This document shows positions 24,045-33,311 of a DNA stretch of 64,000 nt, piece by piece (the first letter of the stretch is position 1; each line of letters opens with the position of its first letter). This stretch comes from Flavonifractor sp. AGMB03687 (lineage in GTDB: Bacteria > Bacillota > Clostridia > Oscillospirales > Oscillospiraceae). Under the pieces are notes generated by a model. The model saw only the letters and a list, made by a program, of their open reading frames with translations. It was not told the DNA's origin and made no database searches. Location: assembly GCF_017811815.1 (NCBI RefSeq), contig NZ_JADKZI010000003.1, positions 124,001 to 188,000 of the forward strand, read 5' to 3'. Made by a program: the position numbers and the translations under genes.

Positions 24045-26417
24045 TCAGCGCAGTTCGGCAATGGTCACACCGTCCTCGCCCTCGCCGTAGCGGCCGGGGC
24101 GGAAGGACTTCACATAGCGGCTGCGCTTGAGATGCTCCCGCACCGCCTTGCGCACCGCGCCGGTGCCCTTGCCGTGGATGATGCGCACCTCGTTGAGCTT
24201 GCCCAGCACTGCGTTGTCCAGGAAGAGGTCCAGGGCACCGATGGCCTCGTCGGTCATCATGCCCCGCAGGTCCACCTCGGGAGAGGCACCCAGAGAGCGC
24301 AGCTTGTGCTCGGCCCGGGCCACCACCTTCTTGGCGGCCTTGACGCTCTCGCCCTCCACCACCCGGACCTCGTCCTGCTTGGCGGTGATCTTCAGGATGC
24401 CGGCCTGGAGCTGGAGAGAGCCGTCCTTGTTGACAGAGAGCACCGTAGCCTGAGTACCCATCTTCACCAGCTCCACCGTGTCGCCCTTCTGGGCGGGACG
24501 GGTGGGCGGCGGCACAGGAGCCTCGGGCCGCTGACCCAACTTGCCCTCCGCCTCGTTGAGGCGGTGGCGCAGGCCCGCCCGCTCGTCGTTGATCCGCTGC
24601 CAGTCCTCTTCCTTCCGCTGGCGGCGGCGCATCTCGTTCAGCTCCTTGAACACCTGGTCGGCGGTGTCTCTGGCCTCGTCCAGGATGGCACGGGCCTCCG
24701 CCTGGGCCTTCTCTACCGCCTTCTGGCGCTGCTGGTCCATCTGGGCCTTGTACTCCCGGGAGGCCTTGGCGGTCTCCTCCATCTCCCGACGCAGCTTGGC
24801 GGCAGCCTCTTTTTCCCGCTCCATCTCCTGGCGCTGCTCGTCCAGCTGGGTGAGCACGTCCTCAAAGCGGACATTCTCCGCGTCAATGCGGGCGGCGGCC
24901 TTCTGGATGATGGACTTGGGCAGGCCCAGCCGCTCCGAGATAGCGAAGGCGTTGGACTTGCCGGGGATGCCGATGAGCAGCCGATAGGTGGGCGCCAGGG
25001 AGTCCACATTGAACTCGCAGGAGGCGTTCTCCACCCCCGGGGTGGTCATGGCATACACCTTCAGCTCGGCATAGTGGGTGGTGGCGGCCACCAGAGCCCC
25101 CATCTCCCGGGCGGATTCGATAATGGCGGCGGCCAGAGCGGCGCCCTCGATGGGGTCGGTGCCCGCCCCCAGCTCATCGAAGAGGATGAGGGTGCGGTCG
25201 TCCGCCTCGTTCAAAATCCCAACAATGTTCACCATGTGGGATGAAAATGTGGATAAGTTCTGGGCAATGGACTGTTCATCGCCGATGTCGGACAGCACCC
25301 GGTCAAAGACTTTTACACAGCTGTCGTCCCCCACGGGGATGTGGAGGCCACACTGGGCCATCAGGGTCAGCAGACCGATGGTCTTGAGGGTGACCGTCTT
25401 ACCGCCGGTGTTGGGGCCGGTGATGACCAGAGTGTCGAAGTTCTCTCCCAGCATCAGGTCGTTGGCCACCGCCTTGTCCGGGTCCAGCAGGGGGTGGCGG
25501 GCCTTGCGCAGGTAGAGGCCCTGATCGGACAGGCGGGGGGCGGCGGCCCGCATGCGGTAGGCCAGCCGGGCCCGGGCAAAGATCACGTCCAGGATGACCA
25601 GCAGGTCGTAGTCCTGACTGATGTCCTCCTTGTACTGGGCGCACTGGGCGGACAGCTCCGCCAGGATGCGCTCGATCTCCTTCTCCTCCTTGGCCTGGAG
25701 CTCCCGCAGCTCGTTGTTGGCCTTCACCACTCCCATGGGCTCGATGAAGAAGGTGGAGCCGGAGGAGGACACATCGTGGACCAGACCAGGTACGTCGTTC
25801 TTGTGCTCCGACTTGACGGGCACCACGTAGCGGTCGTTGCGCTGGGTGATGATGGACTCCTGGAGGTACTTGGACTGGTTGGAGGAGATCAGCCGGTTCA
25901 GGATATCCCGCACCTTGGAGGCGGTGGCCCGGATGTGCCGCCGGATGGAGGCCAGCTCCGGGCTGGCGGCATCGGCGATCTCATCCTCTCCCACGATGGC
26001 GCCGGTGATGCGCTCCTCCAGGAAGCGGTTGGAGGTGAGGGAGCGGAACAGGTGGTCAATGCAGCTCTTGGACCGGTCCCCCTCGCCCTCGCCGTACTCC
26101 TTGGCGGAGCGGGCCGCCCGCAGGACGGCAGCGATGTCCAGCAGCTCCCGGGTATTGAGGGCGCCCCCCATATTGGCCCGCTGGAGGGAGGCCCCCACCG
26201 GCCGCACGCCGGAGAAGGAGGGGGAGCCCCGCAGGGTGGTCATGTTCACCGCGGCGGTGGTCTCATCCAGGGCCCGCTGCACGTCGTCCCGATCGGTCAT
26301 GGGCCGCAGGGCCAGGCAGCGCTCCTTGCCCTCCTCGGTCACCGCCTGGTCGGCCAGACGCTCCAGCACCCGGGGCAGCTCCAGGGTCTGAATGGATTTT
26401 TCAAATAAATCGGTCAT
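24045..26417 (-). CDS. mutS2: MutS2 endonuclease/ATPase
   Basis: A 790-aa MutS-family protein lacking the mismatch-reading N-terminal domain. It has the clamp/lever region, an ABC-type ATPase with Walker A GPNTGGKTVTLKTIG (near 328-342) and Walker B LILFDELGAGTDP, then a long coiled coil (about 515-620). A C-terminal Smr nuclease domain follows (VDLRGMMTDEA; IIHGKGTGAVRKAVREHL). MutS2 suppresses recombination and, in B. subtilis, also acts on collided ribosomes. Its 3' end lies about 150 bp from the HPr start. Confidence 0.95.
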   Translation of the reverse strand: MTDLFEKSIQTLELPRVLERLADQAVTEEGKERCLALRPMTDRDDVQRALDETTAAVNMTTLRGSPSFSGVRPVGASLQRANMGGALNTRELLDIAAVLRAARSAKEYGEGEGDRSKSCIDHLFRSLTSNRFLEERITGAIVGEDEIADAASPELASIRRHIRATASKVRDILNRLISSNQSKYLQESIITQRNDRYVVPVKSEHKNDVPGLVHDVSSSGSTFFIEPMGVVKANNELRELQAKEEKEIERILAELSAQCAQYKEDISQDYDLLVILDVIFARARLAYRMRAAAPRLSDQGLYLRKARHPLLDPDKAVANDLMLGENFDTLVITGPNTGGKTVTLKTIGLLTLMAQCGLHIPVGDDSCVKVFDRVLSDIGDEQSIAQNLSTFSSHMVNIVGILNEADDRTLILFDELGAGTDPIEGAALAAAIIESAREMGALVAATTHYAELKVYAMTTPGVENASCEFNVDSLAPTYRLLIGIPGKSNAFAISERLGLPKSIIQKAAARIDAENVRFEDVLTQLDEQRQEMEREKEAAAKLRREMEETAKASREYKAQMDQQRQKAVEKAQAEARAILDEARDTADQVFKELNEMRRRQRKEEDWQRINDERAGLRHRLNEAEGKLGQRPEAPVPPPTRPAQKGDTVELVKMGTQATVLSVNKDGSLQLQAGILKITAKQDEVRVVEGESVKAAKKVVARAEHKLRSLGASPEVDLRGMMTDEAIGALDLFLDNAVLGKLNEVRIIHGKGTGAVRKAVREHLKRSRYVKSFRPGRYGEGEDGVTIAELR

Positions 26418-26477
26418 TTAGGTTCTCCAAATCGTATCATATGCACGGGGTCGGACACCTGGCCGGCCCCGTCTGTT

Positions 26478-27341
26478 TTATCCCATCAGTTCACATTTCA
26501 GGGTGATGAGGGCCCGGCCTCCCACCCGTACCTTCACACCACCGTTATCCTCGGTGATGCGGCTCAGGATCTCGGAGGGCTTGCCCATCTTCTCCCCCTG
26601 AACAAAGCGGTTGTCCGCCCCGGCCTGGATCAGGCCCCGGCGGAACAGGTAGTAGGTCAGCGCTCCGTTGGAGGTGCCGGTGGCCGCCTCCTCCGGAATG
26701 GCGTACAGGGGCGCAAAGTTCCGGCAGTGGGCAAAGGCGTCCGGAGTGTTAGGGCAGAACATATGCACGCCCACCACATCGTAGTGCTCCGACAGGCGGG
26801 TGACCTCAGCCTCGTTCTGGACCGCCCGGTCCAGGGTCTCCAGGTCACGCACCGGCAGCAGGATATCCATAAGGCCGGTGCTCACCGCCTGGGGCTCCAG
26901 CCCCTCCGGCCGATCGGCCAGGGACAGGCCATAGGCGGCATACAGCGCCTGCTGCTCCTCCTCCGAGAAGGTGCGTCCGTCGGTGGGCGGGGCCATATCC
27001 ATCCACACCGCGTCCGCTCCCACCCCGATCTCCAGATCTCCGGAGCGGGTATGGAGGGCATAATCCCCAGGGACAATGGCCCCGGTATCCCGCAGGACGG
27101 TGAAGGCGGCGATGGTGGCGTGGCCGCACAGGTCCACCTCCTCCGCCGGGGTGAAATAGCGGATATGGAAGGCCTTGTCCCCGGTCCGGCGGACAAAGGC
27201 GGTCTCAGAGTGCTTCAGCTCTCCGGCCAGAGCCCGCATCAGGGATTCTTCCGGAAAGTCCCCCTCCCCCAGGAGAGCCACGCCGGCCTGGTTGCCGGAA
27301 AAGCGCACGGTGGTAAAGGCGTCTGCCACATACAGTTCCAT
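26478..27341 (-). CDS. PhzF-family isomerase/epimerase-like protein
   Basis: A 287-aa protein of the PhzF/DapF-like fold. Family marks are the N-terminal VADAFTTVRFSGNQAGV, the catalytic glutamate region LKHSETAFV, the glycine loop DLCGHATIAAF, and the later ATGTSNGALTYYL. PhzF itself isomerises a phenazine precursor, but most homologues outside phenazine producers have unknown small-molecule substrates. No other phenazine gene is present. It sits two bases from recO and may simply share the transcript. Confidence 0.88.
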   Translation of the reverse strand: MELYVADAFTTVRFSGNQAGVALLGEGDFPEESLMRALAGELKHSETAFVRRTGDKAFHIRYFTPAEEVDLCGHATIAAFTVLRDTGAIVPGDYALHTRSGDLEIGVGADAVWMDMAPPTDGRTFSEEEQQALYAAYGLSLADRPEGLEPQAVSTGLMDILLPVRDLETLDRAVQNEAEVTRLSEHYDVVGVHMFCPNTPDAFAHCRNFAPLYAIPEEAATGTSNGALTYYLFRRGLIQAGADNRFVQGEKMGKPSEILSRITEDNGGVKVRVGGRALITLKCELMG

Positions 27342-27342
27342 C

Positions 27343-28098
27343 TTACATCCCCGCTTTCAGTTCATGATAAAAATCCAGGGTGCGGAACCCCCGGTCCAGC
27401 TGGGTGCGCAGGAAGCCCTCGCACACCCGGGCCAGGCAATCCAGCCCCTTTTGATCCAGTTGAAAGGAGAAAAGTCGCTTGGGGTCGCCGTAAAGGATGT
27501 GCCGCAGGGCAGCCAGAGCCCCCTCAGTCAGGGGCATAGAGGGGCCCTCCCCCACCTCCTCCTTGCAGGAGGCGCAGTGGAGCACGCCCTCCGCCAGGTG
27601 GAGCATGGGCTTTTCCGGGTCGGGCCTGCCGCATACGGCACAGGCGTCTGCCAGGGGCTCATAGCCCTCCAGGCACATGAGTTTCATCTCGTAGGTCGCC
27701 TTCACCAGCACCTGGGGCTTGTTCAGCTTGTCCAGGGCGTGGAGGCTGTTCAGAATCAGGGACATGGCGGCCGGGTCGGGCCGTCCCTCCACCGATACCG
27801 TCTCCATCACCTCGGCAAAGTAGGAGGCCAGGGCCAGCAGCTCCACGTCAGATTTGACGTGCCAGAACTGCCGGATGGACTCGGCCTCGTTGAGGGTAAT
27901 CCGGTCCTGGTAGAGGAACAGGGTCATGTCGGAGTAGACCAGCAGCTGGGCGGAGGCCGCCAGGGGGCTGTTCTTCTTCCGGCAGCCCCGGGCCTTGACG
28001 GTGCGCTTGCCCCCCTCGGCGGTGAGGACGGTAAGGATCTTGTCGGACTCCTTGTAGTTGACCTCCCGCAGCACCAGGCCCTGTGTGGCTATGTGCAT
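27343..28098 (-). CDS. recO: DNA repair protein RecO
   Basis: A recombination mediator of 251 aa that helps load RecA onto SSB-coated DNA with RecR. An N-terminal OB fold (ATQGLVLREVNYKESDKILTV) is followed by a helical domain with a four-cysteine zinc site (CAVCGRPDPEKP and HCASCKEE). The era-recO adjacency is common in bacteria; the two genes are one base apart here. Confidence 0.93.
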   Translation of the reverse strand: MHIATQGLVLREVNYKESDKILTVLTAEGGKRTVKARGCRKKNSPLAASAQLLVYSDMTLFLYQDRITLNEAESIRQFWHVKSDVELLALASYFAEVMETVSVEGRPDPAAMSLILNSLHALDKLNKPQVLVKATYEMKLMCLEGYEPLADACAVCGRPDPEKPMLHLAEGVLHCASCKEEVGEGPSMPLTEGALAALRHILYGDPKRLFSFQLDQKGLDCLARVCEGFLRTQLDRGFRTLDFYHELKAGM

Positions 28099-28099
28099 C

Positions 28100-28993
28100 T
28101 TACTCGTCCCGGTAGCCGAAGTTGTGGATGAGATTCAGGTTGTCTCTCCAGCCCTCCTTGACCTTCACCCAGGTCTGGAGGAACACCTTGGTGCCCATAA
28201 AGGCCTCAATGTCGGTGCGGGCCAGGGTGGAGATCTTCTTGAGCATGGCGCCCCCCTTGCCGATGATGATGCCCTTGTGGCTGGCCTTCTCACAATAGAT
28301 GGTGGCATCCAGGTCGATGATCTCGTTGTCCCGCTCAGAGAAGCGGGTGATCTCCACGGCGGTGCCGTGGGGGATCTCCTTGTCCAGGCACAGGAGCAGC
28401 TTCTCCCGGATGATCTCGGCGCACACCTGCCGCTCGGGCTGGTCGGTGACCATGTCGTCGGGGAAGAGCTGGGGGCCCTCGGGCAGGAACTCGGCCAGCA
28501 GATCCAGCAGCTCACTTACGCCCTCGTTCTGCTTGGCGGAGATGGGCAGGATGGCGTTGAAGTCGTGGGCCTGGCCGTAGGTCTGCATCACCGCCAGCAG
28601 GTCGGACTTCTCCACCGTGTCCATCTTGTTGATGACCAGGATGGAGGGCACGCCCAGCTGCTTGATGCGGGCGATGAGCTCGGCCTCGGGGCCGCCGATG
28701 TGGGGGATGGGCTCCACCAGCAGCAGGATGGCGTCCACATCGGCCACGCTCTCCTTGACCACCTTCACCATGTAGTCGCCCAGCCGGGTGCGGGCCTTGT
28801 GAAGGCCGGGGGTGTCCAAAAAGACATACTGGCACTCCCCCCGGTTGACCACAGCGCTGATGCGGTTGCGGGTGGTCTGAGGCTTGTTGGAGACGATGGC
28901 GATCTTTTCGCCCACCAGGGCGTTGGTCAGGGTGGACTTGCCCACGTTGGGCCGTCCCACAATGCTGATCATTCCGGATTTTTTGATTTCCAT
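28100..28993 (-). CDS. era: GTPase Era
   Basis: A 297-aa ribosome-assembly GTPase that binds the 3' end of 16S rRNA. G1 is GRPNVGKSTLTNAL, G3 is DTPGLH, and G4 is NKMD. The C-terminal KH domain carries KGIIIGKGGAMLKKI. It heads a stretch recO-phzF-like on the same strand and follows ybeY and a small membrane protein gene, the usual era neighbourhood. Confidence 0.96.
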   Translation of the reverse strand: MEIKKSGMISIVGRPNVGKSTLTNALVGEKIAIVSNKPQTTRNRISAVVNRGECQYVFLDTPGLHKARTRLGDYMVKVVKESVADVDAILLLVEPIPHIGGPEAELIARIKQLGVPSILVINKMDTVEKSDLLAVMQTYGQAHDFNAILPISAKQNEGVSELLDLLAEFLPEGPQLFPDDMVTDQPERQVCAEIIREKLLLCLDKEIPHGTAVEITRFSERDNEIIDLDATIYCEKASHKGIIIGKGGAMLKKISTLARTDIEAFMGTKVFLQTWVKVKEGWRDNLNLIHNFGYRDE

Positions 28994-29058
28994 AGGTAAT
29001 CCTCAACTTTCTTGAGCAATTTAATTTACATGCGGTCTTTTTTCACATTCCGCATAAT

Positions 29059-29313
29059 TTACGGTTTGTCCTGCTTTTCCAGCAGGGCGCGAATGGCGGA
29101 GAGCTCCGCTTTCAGCTCGGCGTGCTCTTTCGCAAGCTTTTCCCGCTCGGCCGCAGCGGCACCCACAACGATGCCCGGCAGAGCCATGAGGATAGACATC
29201 ATGACCAGTTCAAGCAGGCCGTTTCCTCCGCCCAGGCCGCTCAGCACCATAAGGATGAGATAAAAGAGGGCGATGGAGAGAATTCCTCCACCGACAATAT
29301 AGCCGAACCGCAT
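29059..29313 (-). CDS. Small membrane protein with coiled-coil tail, unknown function
   Basis: An 84-aa protein with two hydrophobic segments (about 5-26 and 35-54) and a charged helical tail (AAEREKLAKEHAELKAELSA) likely to form a coiled coil. I recognise no family. GGAGGGG, embedded in the last codons and stop of ybeY, serves as its ribosome-binding site, five bases before the ATG, so it is translated in the ybeY operon. In many genomes this slot holds dgkA or cdd; this protein has neither motif. Confidence 0.65.
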   Translation of the reverse strand: MRFGYIVGGGILSIALFYLILMVLSGLGGGNGLLELVMMSILMALPGIVVGAAAAEREKLAKEHAELKAELSAIRALLEKQDKP

Positions 29314-29315
29314 GG

Positions 29316-29810
29316 TTACCCCTCCAGTTCTCTGGTGATCCCCAACTGCTCCAGAATGGCCTCCTCACGCGCCCGCATCTGGGCCTTCATGGGGCCCTCG
29401 TCCATATGGTCGTATCCCAGCAGATGGAGCACCGAGTGGACGGCCAGGTAGGCCACCTCCCGGCGGGTGCCGTGGCCGAACTCCTCCCCCTGGGCCTTTG
29501 CCCGCTCCAGGGAAATCACCATATCTCCCAGAGGCACCAGGTCGGCGCCGGGGTCGGCGTCCTCCCGGGTGGGGTGCTCCCCGGGCTGAAGGTCAAACAT
29601 GGGGAAGGAGAGCACGTCGGTGGGCCGGTCCACCTCACGCTGCTCCAGGTTGATCTGGTGGATACCCTCGTCGTCGGTGAACAGCACGTCCACCTCGCAG
29701 GGCACGTCCACTCCCTCGGCAGCCAGGGCAGTGGGAATCACCTGCCGCAGCAGGTCGGCGTACTCCTCCGCTCCGTCTACCTCGGTCTCAATGATGATCT
29801 CGTGGTTCAT
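29316..29810 (-). CDS. ybeY: rRNA maturation endoribonuclease YbeY
   Basis: A 164-aa zinc-dependent RNase involved in 16S rRNA 3'-end maturation and ribosome quality control. The metal motif H-x3-H-x5-H is seen as HSVLHLLGYDH near residue 124-134. DVLSFPMFD is also typical. The start overlaps the phoH stop by four bases. Confidence 0.94.
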   Translation of the reverse strand: MNHEIIIETEVDGAEEYADLLRQVIPTALAAEGVDVPCEVDVLFTDDEGIHQINLEQREVDRPTDVLSFPMFDLQPGEHPTREDADPGADLVPLGDMVISLERAKAQGEEFGHGTRREVAYLAVHSVLHLLGYDHMDEGPMKAQMRAREEAILEQLGITRELEG

Positions 29811-30784
29811 GCTTTCTTCTCCTTCTTAGCCCGGCGGTTCTCATCGGCCTCGTAGGCCTTGATGATCCGCTGAACGATGACGTGGCGCACCACGTCGGAC
29901 TCGTTGAGCTTGCAGATGGCGATATCCTCCACCCCGTCCAGCACCCGCATGGCCTCCTTCAGGCCGGACACGGTGTCCCGGGGCAGGTCGATCTGGGTGA
30001 TATCGCCGGTAATGACGATCTTGGAGCCGAAGCCCAGACGGGTCAGGAACATCTTCATCTGCTCCCGGCTGGTGTTCTGGGCCTCGTCCAGAATGATGAA
30101 GGAGTCGTCCAGGGTACGGCCTCTCATATAGGCCAGCGGGGCCACCTCGATGTTGCCCCGCTCCAGGTACTTCTGGTAGGTCTCAGGGCCCAGCATCTCA
30201 AAGAGGGCGTCGTACAGGGGCCGCAGGTAGGGGTCTACCTTGCTCTGCAAATCGCCGGGCAGGAAGCCCAGCCGCTCACCCGCCTCCACAGCGGGCCGGG
30301 TCAGGATGATGCGGTTGACCTGCTTGTCCCGGAAGGCAGCCACGGCGGCGGCCACCGCCAGATAGGTCTTGCCGGTGCCCGCCGGGCCGATGCCCAAAGT
30401 GATGGTATTCTTCTTGATGGCGTCCACATACCGCTTCTGGCCCAGGGTCTTTGCCTTGATGGGCTTGCCCTTGGCGGTGACGCACAGGACGTCCCGGGCG
30501 ATGTCGTTGATGTGGGACTCGTTGCCCGCCTTCACCAGATTGATGATGTAGCGGACGTTCTGCTCGGTGATGGTCTCCTTCCGGCCCGCCAGGCCCAGCA
30601 GGCCCTCGATGGCTTTGACGGCGTGCATCACGTTCTCCGCCTCGCCGGAGACCTTCAGCTGGTCGTCCCGGCTCACCACCGTCACGTCCAGCTCATGCTC
30701 CACCAGCTTGATATTCTCGTCAAAGGATCCAAAGACGTCTACCACGTCCTCCATCCGCTCGATATTGATGGTCTGTTCTATCAT
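29807..30784 (-). CDS. PhoH-like ATPase
   Basis: A 325-aa P-loop ATPase of the PhoH/PhoL family. A short KH-like N-terminal region (about 1-110) precedes the ATPase domain, with Walker A GPAGTGKTYLA, Walker B region FIILDEAQNTS, and VITGDITQIDLP. The phoH-ybeY-era order is conserved and points to an RNA-related role, but the exact activity is unsettled. The ATG at 30784 follows GAGG by seven bases and overlaps the yqfD stop (ATGA). Confidence 0.9.
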   Translation of the reverse strand: MIEQTINIERMEDVVDVFGSFDENIKLVEHELDVTVVSRDDQLKVSGEAENVMHAVKAIEGLLGLAGRKETITEQNVRYIINLVKAGNESHINDIARDVLCVTAKGKPIKAKTLGQKRYVDAIKKNTITLGIGPAGTGKTYLAVAAAVAAFRDKQVNRIILTRPAVEAGERLGFLPGDLQSKVDPYLRPLYDALFEMLGPETYQKYLERGNIEVAPLAYMRGRTLDDSFIILDEAQNTSREQMKMFLTRLGFGSKIVITGDITQIDLPRDTVSGLKEAMRVLDGVEDIAICKLNESDVVRHVIVQRIIKAYEADENRRAKKEKKA

Positions 30785-32010
30785 GGATCGGCCTCGTTTT
30801 CTTGTGTAGTGGGATCGGGCACGAATTTCCCGATCTCTTCCCGGCACTCTGCCTGGAGGGTCATGGTCAGCATCCCGTCTTTCTGCTCCACGGTATAATC
30901 GGTGCTGACGATCTCGCCCTCCCCCACTGCTTCTTCCAGCGCCTCCAGCAGGCGCTCCTTCAGCATGGCCTGAGCCGCGTCCGGCTCCACCGCCAGGGTC
31001 TCGGTCTCATAGGCCCGGCAGGTCTCCCGCTGCACGGCCAGGGGCATCTCCCGGCCGCCGGGCAGGGTCAGGGTCCAGGTACGGCTTATTTTATCATACC
31101 TGTTAAAAGAAATTCCACCCTTTCCGAAAAATTCGAGCCGCCGCCCCAGCACCGTCACCGACCACACACTGTCCTCCTCCCCGGTGTACTGCTTGACCTG
31201 GGCCTCCAGGGGAAGCTGAGCAGCAAAGGTGCGCCAGGTACGGGCATACACCCGGCCGGAGGCCCGGGTCTGGATCTGGCCGATCTCCGGGGTCTCGCTG
31301 TAGGCCGGGCCCTCCAGGTGGATGGTACCCGAGATGAGGGGCTCCCCCTCCAGCACCGTGTCCCCCACCTTCACCACCGCCTCACCGGTGAGGGCCTCCA
31401 CCTTGGTGATGATCCCCGAGGCCCGGGCCACCACGCTGCCGTACTCACTGGCATCCACCACCTCCGGGGCCTTCACCGCCTCCCGTACCAGCACCTCCGC
31501 CCGGGTACCGTAGAGGTTGATGGACAGCCAGGACAGCTCCGGGATCTGGAGCAACACCTTGTTGCCCACCGTCCGCTCGTCCAGGCCGGGGCCGAAGGTA
31601 CCGATGCTCAGCCCCTGCCGCCGCAGCTCGGTGAGAATCTGAGCGGTGGACACGGTGGTGTTTCCCTTCACCTCAATGGTGAGGATGAAGGTAGAGAGAA
31701 CGCACACCGCCGCCAGGGACAGGGCCAGCCCCACCCAGAAGGCGTACCGGGTTCTGAACCGGGCCAGAAAAAAGGGGACCCCCGACCGGGCCGCCGGGGT
31801 GACGGTACACAGCACCCGCTCCCCCAGCTCCATGGCCTGCCGGCTGCCCAGGCGGGTGACGGTGAGCCGCAGCCGGGTGGTCTCCAGCCACTCCACATTC
31901 CAGAACAAAATGCCCCGCTGGGCACACAGATTGAGAAACCGCTCGGGAAAGGCGCCCTCCACCTCCAGGCGCACATTGCCCCGTAGGACATTGACCAACC
32001 GCCGCAGCAT
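30781..32010 (-). CDS. yqfD: Sporulation protein YqfD
   Basis: A 409-aa membrane protein of the YqfD family, made in the mother cell under sigma-E in B. subtilis and needed for efficient sporulation there. A cytosolic N-terminal domain is followed by one transmembrane helix (about 91-112, FWVGLALSLAAVCVLSTFIL), then a POTRA-like extracellular region (VKGNTTVSTAQILTELRRQG) and beta-rich domains. It forms a pair with yqfC and overlaps phoH, the standard spore-former arrangement. Confidence 0.92.
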   Translation of the reverse strand: MLRRLVNVLRGNVRLEVEGAFPERFLNLCAQRGILFWNVEWLETTRLRLTVTRLGSRQAMELGERVLCTVTPAARSGVPFFLARFRTRYAFWVGLALSLAAVCVLSTFILTIEVKGNTTVSTAQILTELRRQGLSIGTFGPGLDERTVGNKVLLQIPELSWLSINLYGTRAEVLVREAVKAPEVVDASEYGSVVARASGIITKVEALTGEAVVKVGDTVLEGEPLISGTIHLEGPAYSETPEIGQIQTRASGRVYARTWRTFAAQLPLEAQVKQYTGEEDSVWSVTVLGRRLEFFGKGGISFNRYDKISRTWTLTLPGGREMPLAVQRETCRAYETETLAVEPDAAQAMLKERLLEALEEAVGEGEIVSTDYTVEQKDGMLTMTLQAECREEIGKFVPDPTTQENEADP

Positions 32011-32026
32011 CCCTCCACCTCCTCTC

Positions 32027-32308
32027 TCAGTTCAGTTCAATGGCGGCAATGTCGCCGGTGATGAGCAGCTGGCTGGCGTTCATGGCCTTCAATTCCAGGT
32101 CGGTACCCCGCACCTTGACCACCATCTTGCCGCCGGAGATGTGGATCTCCTCGCTGCCGTAGGCCAGAATGCCCTTGTGGTTCTCCATCCGCAGCTCCCG
32201 GCTGCCGGTGAGCTCCAGCAGGGGCAGACCGGCCACCACGTCCCCCGGCAGATCCAGCACCTCCGCCGTCTTTTCCAGCAGTCCCTCCCGTTTTCGGTTG
32301 CGCTCCAT
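32027..32308 (-). CDS. yqfC: Sporulation protein YqfC
   Basis: A 93-aa YabP/YqfC-family protein (ELTGSRELRMENHKGILAYG; GGKMVVKVRGTDLELKAM). The family is sigma-E controlled in Bacillus. The ATG at 32308 is selected because GGGAGG stands eight bases upstream; a longer frame from 32380 begins inside the preceding terminator. It is the first gene of the yqfC-yqfD-phoH-ybeY unit. Confidence 0.88.
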   Translation of the reverse strand: MERNRKREGLLEKTAEVLDLPGDVVAGLPLLELTGSRELRMENHKGILAYGSEEIHISGGKMVVKVRGTDLELKAMNASQLLITGDIAAIELN

Positions 32309-32360
32309 GGCCTCGACCTCCCTTGTGTGTATGCTTATGCGGGGAGGTTGTCCCATTTGA

Positions 32361-32394
32361 CAGGAAAAGGGGCGGGCCATTGGCCCGCCCCTTT
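32361..32394 (-). terminator. Terminator after the radical SAM gene
   Basis: A 13-bp stem (32366-32378 with 32382-32394, three-base loop) followed on the minus strand by TTTTCCT. It separates the radical SAM gene from yqfC. Confidence 0.8.
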
Positions 32395-32408
32395 GGGACG
32401 CAGATTTC

Positions 32409-33287
32409 TTAAACGCCAGTGAGATCGAAGGGCGGGATATATTCCGCCTGGGCGGCCTCCGTCCCCTGGGTAAAGCCCTCCAGGCCCAGGTCCGCCATAT
32501 AGGCCTCCGCCGCCCGCACCTCTGAGGGGCGAACCCGGCGGTTGATCTCCGGATAGTCCGCCGCCCGCCCCCAGGGGATGTACTGGCTCATGAAGGAGAA
32601 GAGCACCTGGCCCGGCTCGAAATGCTCCGCCACCCAGTCCATCACCCGCTTGGCCTCGGCCAGCTTGCCGGGGAGCAGCAGGTGGCGGATGACCACTCCC
32701 TGCTTCAGCAGCCCGTCCTCATAGCGGACGGGGCCGGTCTGGCGGAACATCTCCAGAATGGCGGCCTCCGCCGCCTCCGGATAGTCGGGGGCATCGGAGT
32801 AGCGCCCGGCGTAGTCACTGGTGCGGTATTTGTAGTCGGGCAGGTAGATCTGGATCTTCCCCTCCAGGGCTTTCAGGGTCTCCACCCGGTCATAGCCGCC
32901 AGAATTGTACACCACCGGCACCGGCAGAGGCTCCTCAAGAGCCGAGCGCACCACATGGGCGTAGTGGGTGGGATTCACCAGATTGATGTTGTGGGCGCCC
33001 TGGTCGATGAGCTCAAAGAAGATGGCCCGCAGCCGGTCTACCGTGATGGGCTTCCCGAAGTCCTGGTGGCTGATCTGCTCGTTCTGGCAGAAGACGCACC
33101 CCAGGGAGCAGCCGGAGAAAAACACGGTACCCGAGCCCTTTGTGCCCGAGATGGGGGGCTCCTCCCACATATGGAGGGCCGCCCGGGCCACCACCGGAGC
33201 CTCTGGCATCCGGCAGCGGCCCTCCCCCCGGTCGGCCGTACGCACCGCCCCGCACTTCCGGGGGCAGAGATTACAGATCATTTCCAT
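32409..33287 (-). CDS. Radical SAM protein, PflA-like activating-enzyme family
   Basis: A 292-aa radical SAM enzyme. The CxxxCxxC cluster motif is GCSLGCVFCQN near residues 59-69, and further cysteines at the N-terminus (CNLCPRKCG) probably bind a second metal or cluster. The sequence resembles proteins annotated as pyruvate formate-lyase activating-enzyme homologues that are not linked to a glycyl radical enzyme. No such partner lies nearby, so the target is unknown. It precedes yqfC with a terminator between them. Confidence 0.82.
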   Translation of the reverse strand: MEMICNLCPRKCGAVRTADRGEGRCRMPEAPVVARAALHMWEEPPISGTKGSGTVFFSGCSLGCVFCQNEQISHQDFGKPITVDRLRAIFFELIDQGAHNINLVNPTHYAHVVRSALEEPLPVPVVYNSGGYDRVETLKALEGKIQIYLPDYKYRTSDYAGRYSDAPDYPEAAEAAILEMFRQTGPVRYEDGLLKQGVVIRHLLLPGKLAEAKRVMDWVAEHFEPGQVLFSFMSQYIPWGRAADYPEINRRVRPSEVRAAEAYMADLGLEGFTQGTEAAQAEYIPPFDLTGV

Positions 33288-33311
33288 GGTTCCTTTCCGC
33301 TTTTCTTGGAC

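Noticed and set aside
26478-27341. Phenazine biosynthesis from the PhzF-family gene
   Set aside because: No other phz gene; the family is broad and the gene is embedded in a DNA repair/GTPase operon.
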